A DNA stretch of 38,345 nucleotides from Bacteroidales bacterium UBA5349 (GTDB lineage Bacteria; Bacteroidota; Bacteroidia; Bacteroidales; Tenuifilaceae). The stretch lies in assembly GCA_002410065.1 (NCBI GenBank), contig DHQB01000003.1, positions 1 to 38,345 on the forward strand, in the 5' to 3' direction. The notes beneath the pieces were generated by a model. That model saw only the letters and a program-made list of their open reading frames with translations. It made no database searches and was not told the origin of the DNA. Below, in pieces: positions 7,046 through 16,090 of this stretch. The translations under genes were made by a program, and so were the position numbers. How positions within the stretch are numbered: the first letter of the stretch is position 1; each line of letters begins with the position of its first letter.

Positions 7046-9130
7046 TTATTCCTTCAACCACTTATCTAACCAGCCCTTAAATTCCCTTTGCCAAAGAATT
7101 CCGTTCTGGGGTTTTAGTACCCAGTGGTTTTCGTCGGGGAAGAAAAGGAGTTTGCTTGGAACACCAAGCATTTGGGCTGTATTAAAGGCTGCCATGCTCT
7201 GTGTGTAAGGGATACGGAAATCATTACCTCCGTGAATAATCAGAATAGGGGTATCCCAATTCTTCACAAATTTATGTGCACTTTGCTTGTAGCTATTCAT
7301 GGCTACTTTATTATCTGTATCCCATGGTGCTCCACCCATTTCCCACTCATCAAAAAACATCTCCTCGGTGGTCATGTACTCCATTTCGGAGTTGAATACT
7401 CCGCAGTGCGAGATAAACGCCTTGAAGCGTTTGTTGTGATTACCTGCCAGCCAGAATACGGTGTACCCGCCATAGCTGGCTCCAATTGCACCCAAGCGAT
7501 TCTCATCAACCCATGGCTCTTGCTTAACCTCATCTATTGCAGCAAGCAGGTCGCGCATTTCTTGTCCGCCGTGGTCTTTGCTAATTTCGTCGGTCCATTG
7601 CTGACCAAAGGTCAGTGAGCCTCTACGGGCTGGTGCAACAACAACGTAGCCGTTTGATGCCATAATAGAGAAGTTCCAGCGGTAGCTCCAAAACTGGCTA
7701 ACGGGGCTTTGTGGACCGCCCTCGCAGTAGAGTAATGCTGGGTGTTTTTTTGTTTTATCGAAGTTTGGAGGAAGAATAACCCAAGTATGCACCAATTTCC
7801 CGTCACTCGATTTAATCCAACGGCGCTCAACGGTGGGCATGGTTAGCTGGCTAAGTATTTCAGTGTTTATTGATGAAATTTGCAGTTCTTCACCAGTCTC
7901 AGGATTAACACTAAAAATCTCTGCGGGTGATATCATTGATACTTTTGTGCCAATTAGCATATTGCCCGCTAAAGCAACAGAGTGATAGTCGTGTATCCCT
8001 TCTGTTATGGGTTTAATTTCTTTAGTCTCAATATTCATCCTATAAATTTGGTGTGTTCCTTCAACTCCTGCTACAAAGTAGATTGATTTACCATCGGTAG
8101 TCCACTGGATACCAGAAGGAGAGTAGTCAAAATTGTCGGTTAGGTATGTCTTTTCGCCCGATTTAATATCCTTCAGAAAAACACGTTCCTTGTCAGCTTC
8201 AAAACCTGGGCGTTCCATTGATGACCAAATCATCTTCCCAGCATCTGGGGCAAAAACGGGTTGCTTATCGTATCCTAGCATTCCTTCGGTAAGGTTTGTG
8301 GTTTCGCCCGATTCGAGTTTGTAGAGGTAAATATCAGAGTTAGTACTAAATGCGTACTCTTTTCCACTTAACTTTTTGCAGGTGTAGGCAATCCCTTTTC
8401 CATGGGTGGTCCATGAAATTTCTTCCATTCCTCCAAATGGTTTTAGGGGCGAGTCAAAGGCCTCATTGGGCATAATATCCTTAGCGTTTAGCACCTTATC
8501 GCCCGTAAAATCGGCAACAAAAATATGGCTGTAGTATCCATCTTCCCAAGTATCCCAGTGGCGATACATCAAATCGTCATACATTAAACCGCTCGACTTT
8601 GGTAGGTCTGGATAGATATCGGCAACTGCATCATCAATTTTAACTTCACTGATAAAAAGGATTTTATCGCCATTGGGCGAAATGGAAAAGCCGTTGATAT
8701 CGCTCTCAAAGCTTGATATTTTTTTGCTGTTTTTGCCATCAGGATTAATGGTCCAAATTTGGGCAGTTTCGCCCTCGGTGGATAGGTATGCAAGCAAATC
8801 GTCGTTAACCCAAGCTAGATTAAACTCGTGTGCACTGGTTTTTGTAATTTGTTGGTTATTGGTTCCGTCAACATTCATCACAAATACCTCGCTGTTGCTT
8901 CGGTTTTGCTCAATTGAGTAGTACGAAACGGTGTAGGCAATTTTTTCGCCATTGGGCGAAACGGCTACCTCGCCAAGGCGACCAAACGACCAAAGCACTT
9001 CGGGGGTAAGTATTCCGTTCTCAACCTTAATGGTTGCAGGGCCAATAATTGGTTCGGTAGGCTGCTGAACTTTGTTGCACGATACTGATACTAGCAAAAC
9101 CAGCATCAGCCATAGGTGTATTTTTCTCAT
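7046..9130 (-). CDS. S9 family prolyl-oligopeptidase-type lipoprotein
   Basis: This 694-residue peptidase has a lipoprotein signal (VSVSC, Cys18) that would anchor it in the envelope. Residues about 40-420 carry WD40/beta-propeller-like repeats (GEVAVSPNGEKIAYT, GFSISPNGDKILFIS, GIQWTTDGKSIYFV), the gating domain of acylaminoacyl-peptidase and dipeptidyl-peptidase relatives. The alpha/beta-hydrolase catalytic domain spans about 440-694. Its triad is clear: Ser552 in GASYGGY, Asp637 in GGNDFRIP and His669 in DENHW. Length is normal for the family. It probably trims oligopeptides in the periplasm; exact specificity cannot be read from sequence. It is transcribed alone between two terminators. 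Confidence 0.93.
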   Translation of the reverse strand: MRKIHLWLMLVLLVSVSCNKVQQPTEPIIGPATIKVENGILTPEVLWSFGRLGEVAVSPNGEKIAYTVSYYSIEQNRSNSEVFVMNVDGTNNQQITKTSAHEFNLAWVNDDLLAYLSTEGETAQIWTINPDGKNSKKISSFESDINGFSISPNGDKILFISEVKIDDAVADIYPDLPKSSGLMYDDLMYRHWDTWEDGYYSHIFVADFTGDKVLNAKDIMPNEAFDSPLKPFGGMEEISWTTHGKGIAYTCKKLSGKEYAFSTNSDIYLYKLESGETTNLTEGMLGYDKQPVFAPDAGKMIWSSMERPGFEADKERVFLKDIKSGEKTYLTDNFDYSPSGIQWTTDGKSIYFVAGVEGTHQIYRMNIETKEIKPITEGIHDYHSVALAGNMLIGTKVSMISPAEIFSVNPETGEELQISSINTEILSQLTMPTVERRWIKSSDGKLVHTWVILPPNFDKTKKHPALLYCEGGPQSPVSQFWSYRWNFSIMASNGYVVVAPARRGSLTFGQQWTDEISKDHGGQEMRDLLAAIDEVKQEPWVDENRLGAIGASYGGYTVFWLAGNHNKRFKAFISHCGVFNSEMEYMTTEEMFFDEWEMGGAPWDTDNKVAMNSYKQSAHKFVKNWDTPILIIHGGNDFRIPYTQSMAAFNTAQMLGVPSKLLFFPDENHWVLKPQNGILWQREFKGWLDKWLKE

Positions 9131-9154
9131 AGGATAAAGTTTTGAATTATTTGT

Positions 9155-9186
9155 TAAAGGTATGAATACTCAAAATAAGTAGCAAA
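9155..9186 (-). promoter_or_regulatory. Candidate promoter of the S9 peptidase gene
   Basis: On the minus strand TTTG (9186-9183), a 20-base spacer and TACCTTTA (9162-9155) match the Bacteroidota TTTG / TAnnTTTG pattern with one mismatch in the -7 element. It sits about 25 bases before the start codon. Confidence 0.35.
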
Positions 9187-9237
9187 GAATTGTGTGTATG
9201 GATATTATTTGTTTTTCTGTTCCGGAATTTAGGAAAC

Positions 9238-9277
9238 AAAAAAACGCTAAGGGAACAGAAAATCCTTTAGCGTTTTT
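9238..9277 (-). terminator. Terminator closing the metal-efflux operon
   Basis: AACGCTAA-GG (about 9243-9252) pairs with CC-T-TTAGCGTT (9264-9274), flanked by an A-run on one side and a T-run on the other. On the minus strand the stem is followed by TTTTTTTG. It lies just past the stop of the small winged-helix gene and before the peptidase promoter. Confidence 0.75.
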
Positions 9278-9295
9278 AAAGTCAATGCATTACAA

Positions 9296-9475
9296 TTACT
9301 TCTTTACATCATAAAAACAGCGTACTGGTGAGTGTAAAACACCCTCGGCAACGAGCTTTTTAATGCTCTTGTCAACTTCCTTCTTATCAATCCCTGCGGC
9401 TTCGGCCACTTCGCCGGCTTTCATGGGTTTGCCCGCTTTCTTAATTGTGTCAAGCACTTTGTCTTTTGGTTCCAT
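9296..9475 (-). CDS. Small winged-helix DNA-binding protein
   Basis: This 59-residue protein starts at MEPKDKVLDT. The frame is open further upstream to 9625, but that extension would overlap the CDF-like gene by over 80 bases and reads as non-homologous sequence, so the ATG at 9475 is preferred. It is a compact winged helix-turn-helix: helix 1 KVLDTIKKA, helix 2 KAGEVAEAAG, recognition helix KKEVDKSIKKLVAEG and wing VLHSPVRCFYDV. It is last in the metal-efflux gene row, so it may regulate that operon or simply be co-transcribed. A single Cys53 is its only obvious metal ligand, so metal sensing is not supported strongly. Confidence 0.7.
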   Translation of the reverse strand: MEPKDKVLDTIKKAGKPMKAGEVAEAAGIDKKEVDKSIKKLVAEGVLHSPVRCFYDVKK

Positions 9476-9542
9476 GATGAAATTATTTTTATTGATAAAT
9501 AGCGATTTGCTTAAAAACTTATGATACTTACAAATATAAAAA

Positions 9543-10184
9543 CTAATGGCAATTCTCTTCACATCCACAGCTAAAATTTCCCAATCGAGCCTTCTCAAAC
9601 GCCTCTCGACCCTCAGTAAAAGCAAACCAAGCTATGCCTATTGAACCTATACTATCAACCCAGTTAATTCCCGTAAATTCATATAAAAGGCTTGATGCTA
9701 AAAGGATGAAAGAAAGATAAAAACATGTCTTTGTACAGTTGGCATCGGCAATTATGGCGTTGGATTTAAGTTTTTTTCCCACGTTTTGCTTTGCACGCAT
9801 TAAAAACCACATGACCAGTATTGATGCAGACGAAACAATTATGCCTACTAATGTAGTTTCGGGTTTAGCGCTGGTAATTAGGTTAATGGCAACACCTGCA
9901 ATAAGCCCAATTGTGAGTAGGTAAAATGTAGTACCGGTAATTCTTAGCGCATTTTTTTCAAAACTATCGGGCGTTTCGGCCTGCGATTTTCGCATCCTAA
10001 GCACCATATGTAGAATACCAAATGCCGATATTATTTCAACAAAACTATCAACACCAAAGCCAAGAAGCACAAGGGTTTCATCGCTTATACCAAAGAATAC
10101 CGATACTAAACCCTCAGCAAGATTGTATGAAAGAGTGATTATGGTAAGGGTAAGTGCTATGTTAATTAGTTTTTGGCGACTCAT
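9543..10184 (-). CDS. CDF-like cation transporter, membrane domain only
   Basis: This 213-residue protein has about six hydrophobic segments related to the cation diffusion facilitator fold. The TM2 metal motif reads GVD46SFVE50, equivalent to the usual DxxxD. The TM5 motif, normally H/DxxxD, is replaced by C150-T-K-T-C154 within DANCTKTC. The cytoplasmic ferredoxin-like domain of CDF proteins is absent; instead there is a short tail ending SCGCEENCH. These features suggest export of a thiophilic ion such as Cu(I), Ag(I) or Cd(II), which is inference. It follows the TolC-type gene by 21 bases in the same operon and precedes a small winged-helix gene. Confidence 0.8.
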   Translation of the reverse strand: MSRQKLINIALTLTIITLSYNLAEGLVSVFFGISDETLVLLGFGVDSFVEIISAFGILHMVLRMRKSQAETPDSFEKNALRITGTTFYLLTIGLIAGVAINLITSAKPETTLVGIIVSSASILVMWFLMRAKQNVGKKLKSNAIIADANCTKTCFYLSFILLASSLLYEFTGINWVDSIGSIGIAWFAFTEGREAFEKARLGNFSCGCEENCH

Positions 10185-10205
10185 TTTGCTTAGTTTTTTA
10201 AAGTT

Positions 10206-11378
10206 CTACAATTCATACCTATACAATTCGGCATAGTACTTAGCGTACTCAAGTTCAAGTGCCATAATTCTGTCGGTAATATCGTATAGGAATGTAATTT
10301 CATTAAAAAAGTTGATAATTGAAACTTGCCCCGATTCTAATGAACGACGCAACAGGGTCAGATTGTTGTAATCTGCAAGGGCTTGCTTCAGCTCATCAAG
10401 CCTAGCTTTTGCACTATTTGCCTTTAGGTATAGCTCATCATATTCGAGCTGAATTAGTTCAACTTGACTTTGCTTTTCCGATTGGGTTGCGTTAAGCTTA
10501 ATTTTAGCAGCTCTGCTCTTGCCAACATTTCCCCAAAGAGGAATGGATAGGCCTGCACGGAATCCCATAAAATGCTCGGCATCGTTTTTTTCCGACTCGT
10601 ACCCAATGCTCAACTCGGGCAAACCCTGATGCGTTACCAACTGCTTATTCTGTTGTGCCATATCAACCATATAGTCGAGGGCTATTCGCCGTGGGTCGTT
10701 AACAATATATTGGGCCATTAATGAATCTTTAGGCGGTAGGGGCGAAAGAATTAGCACCGAGTCGGAAATGGTAATGGGCAGGTTGCCATTTAGCACCGAA
10801 ATTCGCTTAGCCATTATATCTGTCTGCGCCTCAAAATCCTTCATGCTTTGGGTAATTTCCGTAACCCTTAGCTTGGCATAATTCAAGTCCATAATGGTTG
10901 ATTGCCCAGCATCCAACTTTTTTTGCATAATTGCCAGCATATTGCGGGCAAAAACCTCGCGTCGGCGAAACTCGGCAAGCATGCACTTGGTATGGATAGA
11001 CTCTAAAATGGTGTGTTTTGCATTGAGCAGCACCTCTTGCCTTGCGGCATTGTAGCCTGCATCGGCAAATTTATCGTTAACCTTGGCCAATTTTGAGCGC
11101 TTGGCGTAAACCGTTGGGAACTCAAAATTCTGACTTACGCCCCAAGCGTATTTTATGCCTGTTCCCTCAACGGAAGGGAATCGACCACCCTCAATGGTTG
11201 GGTTTGGTGGGGCTAGGTCTGTTCTTGCATCGGCCTTTGCATAATCAAAATGTGCCCTAAGCGATTTAATTGTGGGGTTGTTCTCCTCAATTTGCACAAG
11301 AGCATCGTTTATGCCCGATTGGGCAAGCGCAGTTGTGGCAAATGCGGCTATTATTAGTATGGATAATATTCGTTTCAT
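10206..11378 (-). CDS. TolC-family outer-membrane channel of metal efflux (CzcC/CusC type)
   Basis: This 390-residue protein has a cleavable signal peptide (MKRILSILIIAAFATTALA, cut before Gln20). The mature part is mostly long amphipathic helices with two related halves, as in OEP/TolC proteins: residues about 25-200 (LRAHFDYAKADARTDLAPPNPTIEGG, LDAGQSTIMDLNYAKLRVTEI) and 205-390 (LSIGYESEKND, LESGQVSIINFFNEITFLYD). It would form the outer-membrane exit duct of a tripartite RND pump. It is encoded directly after the RND pump gene (100 bases) and before the CDF-like gene. It is somewhat short for the family, but both halves are present. Confidence 0.88.
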   Translation of the reverse strand: MKRILSILIIAAFATTALAQSGINDALVQIEENNPTIKSLRAHFDYAKADARTDLAPPNPTIEGGRFPSVEGTGIKYAWGVSQNFEFPTVYAKRSKLAKVNDKFADAGYNAARQEVLLNAKHTILESIHTKCMLAEFRRREVFARNMLAIMQKKLDAGQSTIMDLNYAKLRVTEITQSMKDFEAQTDIMAKRISVLNGNLPITISDSVLILSPLPPKDSLMAQYIVNDPRRIALDYMVDMAQQNKQLVTHQGLPELSIGYESEKNDAEHFMGFRAGLSIPLWGNVGKSRAAKIKLNATQSEKQSQVELIQLEYDELYLKANSAKARLDELKQALADYNNLTLLRRSLESGQVSIINFFNEITFLYDITDRIMALELEYAKYYAELYRYEL

Positions 11379-11478
11379 GTGTTTATAATTTGTTTCTTAA
11401 TTTTCACATGGAACATTCATGGGGTAGTTATTCTCCTGTGTGTTAACATGAATGTTTCATCAATTCTGTTTTTCTTTT

Positions 11479-14400
11479 TTACAAAACTTCAGGGTTGCTC
11501 TGCTTTTTGCGTCCTTCATAAACCATGTAAATTGCAGGTACCACAAACATATTTAGCAGAATTGAGCTTAATAAACCGCCAAGAATTACCACTGCCATTG
11601 GGCTTTGTATCTCGTTGCCAGGCTTATCGCCCGATAGGGCAAGTGGCACAAGGGCCAACGCGGTGGTTAGGGCAGTCATGGCAATGGGCATAAGCCTATC
11701 GCGTGAGCCTTCCACAATCCGATCCAATAGCGCATGCCCTTCTTTTTTAAGGGTCTCATACCTTGATATTAAAAGGATACCATTTCGGGTGGCAATGCCA
11801 AAAAGAGTAATAAACCCTATAATTGCGGGTATGCTTAACATACCAGATGATAGCCAGATAGCCATTACTCCACCTATTAGAGCCAGTGGTAGGTTTGTGA
11901 GCACAATGGCCGATAGGGCAGGCTTTTTTAGCTCATGGTAAAGCAGTAAGAATATTGCTGCAATGCTTAGTATTGATGCAAGTAGCAATCTTTTGGTTGC
12001 CGCTGATTCGCTCTCAAACTGGCCCCCATATTCAACCCTATAACCCTCGGGAAGTGCAATAGTCGATTCAATGCGCTCTTTAATATCGTTTACCACGCTT
12101 AGCTGGTCGCGGTTGGCTATGTTGATATTGATAGCAATTTTGCGCTGCACATTCTCGCGGTTTATGGTATTAGGACCAGAGGTGCTCACAATATCAGCCA
12201 CATATTTAAGGGGTACTGTTTTACCGTTTTTGGTATCTATTGGTGCTTCGCCAATTGAGCCAAATGAGTTCCGAAAATCATCCTCAAACCGAAGCACCAT
12301 TGGGAAGTTTTTATCGCCCTCAAACACATCCGATACTTTTTCGCCACTAAACGCCGTGCTAACAAAATGGTTAAAGTGAGTGGTGGGTATGCCGTAGCGA
12401 GCAAGCATTTGCCTGCGGGGCTGGATTTGTAGCTGCGGAATTTCAATTTGCTGCTCCACGGCTAGGTCGCCAATGCCCTCAATATTTTCAATTGCCTCGC
12501 TAATTTCGGTGCTAATTGCATACATCTTGTTTAAATCGTAGCCAAAAACCTTAATGGCGATATTTGCCTTATGGCCCGAGAGCATTGCATCAATTCTATG
12601 GCTTATGGGTTGTCCCACCTCAATTACCACACCCTCAAGCGTGCCTAGTTTCTCGCGCACCTCGCTCAAAAATGCCCACCTGCTGCGGTCTTTTAGGATG
12701 TAGGGTGCATCAATTTCCGATTGGTTTACATCAAACGAGTGCTCTGAGAGTTCTGCTCGCCCTGTTCGTCGCGCTACTGAGGATACCTCGGGGATAGAGA
12801 GTAGCAGTTCTTCTGCTTGACGACCAATATCATCGGAAACCTCAAGCGAAATGCCCGGTAGGCTTGCCAAGTTTATGGTTAACGAGCCCTCATTGAATGG
12901 TGGCAAAAAGCTACGACCTTGAAATGCCAGCACCACAACCGATAGGGCAAAAAAGGCCACGGTTCCTCCTATAATCAACTTTTTATAGTGTAGGGATTTT
13001 CTGAGAACCTTTGCATAGGCATTGGTAAGCTTAATTTCTACCCAGCTGCCTTTACTGTTGCGTTCAAGCTGCTTTTTGCTGGTAAGCATGTAGCTACACA
13101 TCACCGGTGTGAGGCTAAGCGCAACTAGAGTTGATGCAAAAAGCGAAACAATAAACGATACGCCAAGTGGCTTAAGCATAAGTCCTTCCATTCCGCTAAG
13201 GAAGAAGAGCGGAATAAACGCCACAACAATAATTAGCGTTGCGTTAAAAATGGATGAGCGTATCTCAACAGATGCATCGTAAACCACTTGTAGTACTGAT
13301 CTTTGCTTCTCTTTAGGTAGAATATGGTTTTGCCGTAATCGCTTGTAAACGTTCTCCACGTCAATAATGGCATCATCAACCAACGAGCCAATGGCAATAG
13401 CCATTCCGCCCAAACTCATGGTGTTAATTGTTAATCCCATCCACCTAAGCGTTATTAGGGTAATTAGAATTGATACTGGGATTGCCACAACAGAGATAAT
13501 GGTTGTGCGGAAGTTCATCAGAAAAATAAGCAGCACCACTACAATAAGAATTGCCCCCTCAATTAGCGCTTTTTGCACATTTTTTATTGATGTATTGATA
13601 AAGGTAGCCTGCTCAAAAATATCGGTGTGAATTTGCACATCAGCCGGAAGTGAGCCCTGAACATTGACTAGCGCATCTTTTATCTTTTTGGTTAACTCTA
13701 GCGTGTTCACATTGGGCTGCTTGGTAATGGTAACAATAACCGCCTTTTCGCCCCTATATGAGCCATCGCCCTCTCTGGGTGCAGCGCCAACATTAACGGT
13801 GGCCACATCGGAAATGGTAATGGGATAACCATTGGCCGTTTTAATTACGGTGCTCCCAATTTCTGTTGGGTCGCTGGTGCGCGAATGCCCAACCACAGGG
13901 TATCGGTTTCCGTATTGCTCTATAAATCCGCCAGAAACATTGGTGTTTAGCTGGTCGCAAGCTTGGTGAAGTTCCTCCAGCGTAACATTGTAGTACTTCA
14001 TTTTAAGTGGATTGGCAAGGATTTGATACTCCTTATCCTCACCACCTATGTACGATACTTCGGCCACACCACCAATGGATAGTAGCAATGGACGAATATC
14101 CCACGATGCTATGGTGTGCAGCTCTAGCGGTGTTGTTTCTTTGGATGTTAGGGCAAACAGCATTATCTCGCCCATTATGCTCGATTGGGGCATAAGCATG
14201 GGACGGTCAACGCCCCTAGGTAGCTCGTCGGCAACAAACATAAGCCGCTCGCTCACAATTTGGCGGGCGTTGTAAATATCTGTTCCCCAATCGAATTCAA
14301 CCCAAACAGTTGACATTCCCATGGCCGATGCTGAGCGCACACGCCGAATGCCCGTGGCTCCATTCACAGAGGTTTCAATGGGAAAGGTCACCATCTTCTC

Positions 14401-14583
14401 CACCTCCTCAGGCGCCATGCCCGAAGCGGTGGTCATAACCACCACGGTGGGGGCGTTAAGGTCGGGAAAAACATCTACCTCAGTGGTTGTGGTAATCCAT
14501 GTGCCCCCTATCATTAAAATTAAACCCAGCATTAGCACTAGCAGGCGACTACTGAGTGAATAGGATATTATTCTATTTAGCAT
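11479..14583 (-). CDS. HME-RND heavy-metal efflux pump (CzcA/CusA family)
   Basis: This 1034-residue inner-membrane proton antiporter is full length for the family. It opens with the TM1 sequence LVLMLGLILMIGG and shows the two-fold RND repeat with large periplasmic loops. TM4 carries acidic residues suited to proton relay: D403, D404, D408 and E410 in GSLVDDAIIDVENV. A second-half counterpart is LPLALIGGVMAIWLSSGMLSIPAIIGFITLFGIATRNGILL. Periplasmic landmarks include REGDGSYRGEKAVIVTI and GHKANIAIKVFGYD. The metal cannot be assigned securely: the TM4 motif is neither the classical CzcA DFG-D nor the CusA pattern. It lies between the adaptor and channel genes of the same operon. Confidence 0.93.
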   Translation of the reverse strand: MLNRIISYSLSSRLLVLMLGLILMIGGTWITTTTEVDVFPDLNAPTVVVMTTASGMAPEEVEKMVTFPIETSVNGATGIRRVRSASAMGMSTVWVEFDWGTDIYNARQIVSERLMFVADELPRGVDRPMLMPQSSIMGEIMLFALTSKETTPLELHTIASWDIRPLLLSIGGVAEVSYIGGEDKEYQILANPLKMKYYNVTLEELHQACDQLNTNVSGGFIEQYGNRYPVVGHSRTSDPTEIGSTVIKTANGYPITISDVATVNVGAAPREGDGSYRGEKAVIVTITKQPNVNTLELTKKIKDALVNVQGSLPADVQIHTDIFEQATFINTSIKNVQKALIEGAILIVVVLLIFLMNFRTTIISVVAIPVSILITLITLRWMGLTINTMSLGGMAIAIGSLVDDAIIDVENVYKRLRQNHILPKEKQRSVLQVVYDASVEIRSSIFNATLIIVVAFIPLFFLSGMEGLMLKPLGVSFIVSLFASTLVALSLTPVMCSYMLTSKKQLERNSKGSWVEIKLTNAYAKVLRKSLHYKKLIIGGTVAFFALSVVVLAFQGRSFLPPFNEGSLTINLASLPGISLEVSDDIGRQAEELLLSIPEVSSVARRTGRAELSEHSFDVNQSEIDAPYILKDRSRWAFLSEVREKLGTLEGVVIEVGQPISHRIDAMLSGHKANIAIKVFGYDLNKMYAISTEISEAIENIEGIGDLAVEQQIEIPQLQIQPRRQMLARYGIPTTHFNHFVSTAFSGEKVSDVFEGDKNFPMVLRFEDDFRNSFGSIGEAPIDTKNGKTVPLKYVADIVSTSGPNTINRENVQRKIAININIANRDQLSVVNDIKERIESTIALPEGYRVEYGGQFESESAATKRLLLASILSIAAIFLLLYHELKKPALSAIVLTNLPLALIGGVMAIWLSSGMLSIPAIIGFITLFGIATRNGILLISRYETLKKEGHALLDRIVEGSRDRLMPIAMTALTTALALVPLALSGDKPGNEIQSPMAVVILGGLLSSILLNMFVVPAIYMVYEGRKKQSNPEVL

Positions 14584-14724
14584 AACTATTGGTTATAAAA
14601 ATTTGGTTGTTGCGAATATTTTAAACTGCAATTTGTTGATAATCAGTATCCCTAGATTACTTTTACCCATAATACGGGCTTATTCGCAAAAAATAAAAAA
14701 GAGCATAATCCGTATGCCAATATA

Positions 14725-15915
14725 TTAATGAACGTGAGCAGCTTCGGGTAGTTGCCCCGACATCTGCGCGAGTTTAATCCTCGATACATTCTTTGTTGCA
14801 ATGTGCTCGCCTACTTTTAGTCCATCCACAATTCGAATTAGCTTACCATCAGTGCCATCGAGTTTAACATATCTTTTTTCCCAGCCAGTGTGGTTATCAA
14901 CAAAAACGTAATGGCTGCCAAACTCTTCAAGTAGTGCCGATTGTGGAATAGCAATAGCCTGAGCAGTTGCCGCTGTTTTAAGGTAAACCTCTATAAATGT
15001 GCCGGGAATTAGTCCGCCCTTATTATCAATCTCAAAGAAAACGGGGATATAAAAATTGTCTTTTATGGTCGATTTTCCCCATGAAATAAGCTTGCCATTG
15101 AGGTCGGTTGTAGCATAAATTTTGCCATCGTAAGGCGTAATAAAATTGGCGGTGCGAATGCTGTTTAGCTTAGGAATGGCATCCTGAGGAACATCGGCCT
15201 TAATTACCAATCGCTTATTTTGCGAGATAGTGATAAGCGGTTGGCCTGCCTGCACAAACTCGCCCTCGGTAACGTGAATTGCCTTTACAAAACCTGCAAC
15301 AGGCGATAGCACTTTTTGCCCGCCAAGGGTATAGTTTCTGCGGATATTATTAAAAGCGAGTTGGCTCTTCTCAAAGGCTAGTTTGGCATCTAAATATTCA
15401 CTTTTAGCAATAATGGTATCGGCCATTAGCTTTTCTGCTCGTTCATAATCTGTTTTAGCCTTTTCAAATTGGGCTTTGGCCTCAAGGTAACCCACTTCGA
15501 GGTTATCATGCACCAATCCACCCGATGTGAGAGCGATTAACTGTTGGCTAGCTTTTACGGCAACCCCCTCTTGCATACCATTGTACGCAAAGGAAATGAG
15601 CCCATCGTGGTTGGCCACTATAACCTGCTCATCGCCACGGGCGGGCATAATTTCGCCTCCGCTTTTAATTACCTCTCCAAACGGGGTGTACTGAATGTGA
15701 GTTACGCCATATAATTTGTGTTCGTGCTCGTGTTCATTGTCGTGCTTATGCCCCTCATCTTTATGCTGAGTATTTGGCCCTGTTGAAGTTTGAGCATGGT
15801 TATGGTCGTCGTCTTTACTGTGGTCGTGACCGCAGCCCAGCAAATCGTGGCCTTGCTCGTTATGGCAAGAAACAGCCAGAAATGCGATTGCGAGTATAAA
15901 TGCAAAATACCTCAT
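14725..15915 (-). CDS. RND periplasmic adaptor with His-rich N-terminus (CzcB/CusB type)
   Basis: This 396-residue membrane-fusion lipoprotein has lipobox LAVSC (Cys17). Residues 18-70 are exceptionally rich in His, Asp and Glu (CGHDHSKDDDHNH, HKHDNEHEHEH), a probable metal-capture segment. The adaptor core follows: lipoyl/hairpin region (about 95-230, with a short coiled coil LEAKAQFEKAKTDYERAEKL), the half-lipoyl signature SPVAGFVKAIHVTEGEFVQAG, then beta-barrel and membrane-proximal domains (IPGTFIEVYLKT, AIPQSALLEEFGSHYVFV). It should link the RND pump to the TolC-type channel and may deliver metal to the pump. It is the first pump gene in the operon, behind a 17-bp palindrome. Confidence 0.92.
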   Translation of the reverse strand: MRYFAFILAIAFLAVSCHNEQGHDLLGCGHDHSKDDDHNHAQTSTGPNTQHKDEGHKHDNEHEHEHKLYGVTHIQYTPFGEVIKSGGEIMPARGDEQVIVANHDGLISFAYNGMQEGVAVKASQQLIALTSGGLVHDNLEVGYLEAKAQFEKAKTDYERAEKLMADTIIAKSEYLDAKLAFEKSQLAFNNIRRNYTLGGQKVLSPVAGFVKAIHVTEGEFVQAGQPLITISQNKRLVIKADVPQDAIPKLNSIRTANFITPYDGKIYATTDLNGKLISWGKSTIKDNFYIPVFFEIDNKGGLIPGTFIEVYLKTAATAQAIAIPQSALLEEFGSHYVFVDNHTGWEKRYVKLDGTDGKLIRIVDGLKVGEHIATKNVSRIKLAQMSGQLPEAAHVH

Positions 15916-15930
15916 AGTATTTATTGATTT

Positions 15931-15947
15931 TAGGTTTTGAAAACCTA
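15931..15947 (-). promoter_or_regulatory. 17-bp perfect palindrome before the efflux operon (candidate operator)
   Basis: TAGGTTTT-G-AAAACCTA is a perfect 8-1-8 dyad lying 16-32 bases upstream of the adaptor start codon. On the minus strand its first half reads TAGGTTTT, one mismatch from the TAnnTTTG -7 element, so a repressor bound here could block initiation. The regulator is unknown. A role as a simple transcript hairpin is the alternative. Confidence 0.4.
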
Positions 15948-16090
15948 TGTTTTTAACTGCTAGTTTAAATTGTGGGTAAAAACCTGTATGGCAGATTATT
16001 CAGCCCCGAAAGTGTTAGAAACAACCTTTGATTTATAAAAAAGCGGAATGCTTAATTAAAATCGTTTTTACAATGATTGTTAATTGCTGT

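Noticed and set aside
7124..7618. 164-codon plus-strand open frame
   Set aside because: It lies wholly inside the S9 peptidase gene on the other strand and has no recognisable domain; the peptidase with its full catalytic triad is the real gene.
9476..9625. Upstream extension of the winged-helix gene to 109 codons
   Set aside because: It would overlap the CDF-like gene by more than 80 bases and adds sequence that does not look like protein; the internal ATG at 9475 gives a complete domain.
12564..12797. Short plus-strand open frames inside the RND pump gene
   Set aside because: Shadow frames of a well-supported 1034-residue gene on the opposite strand.
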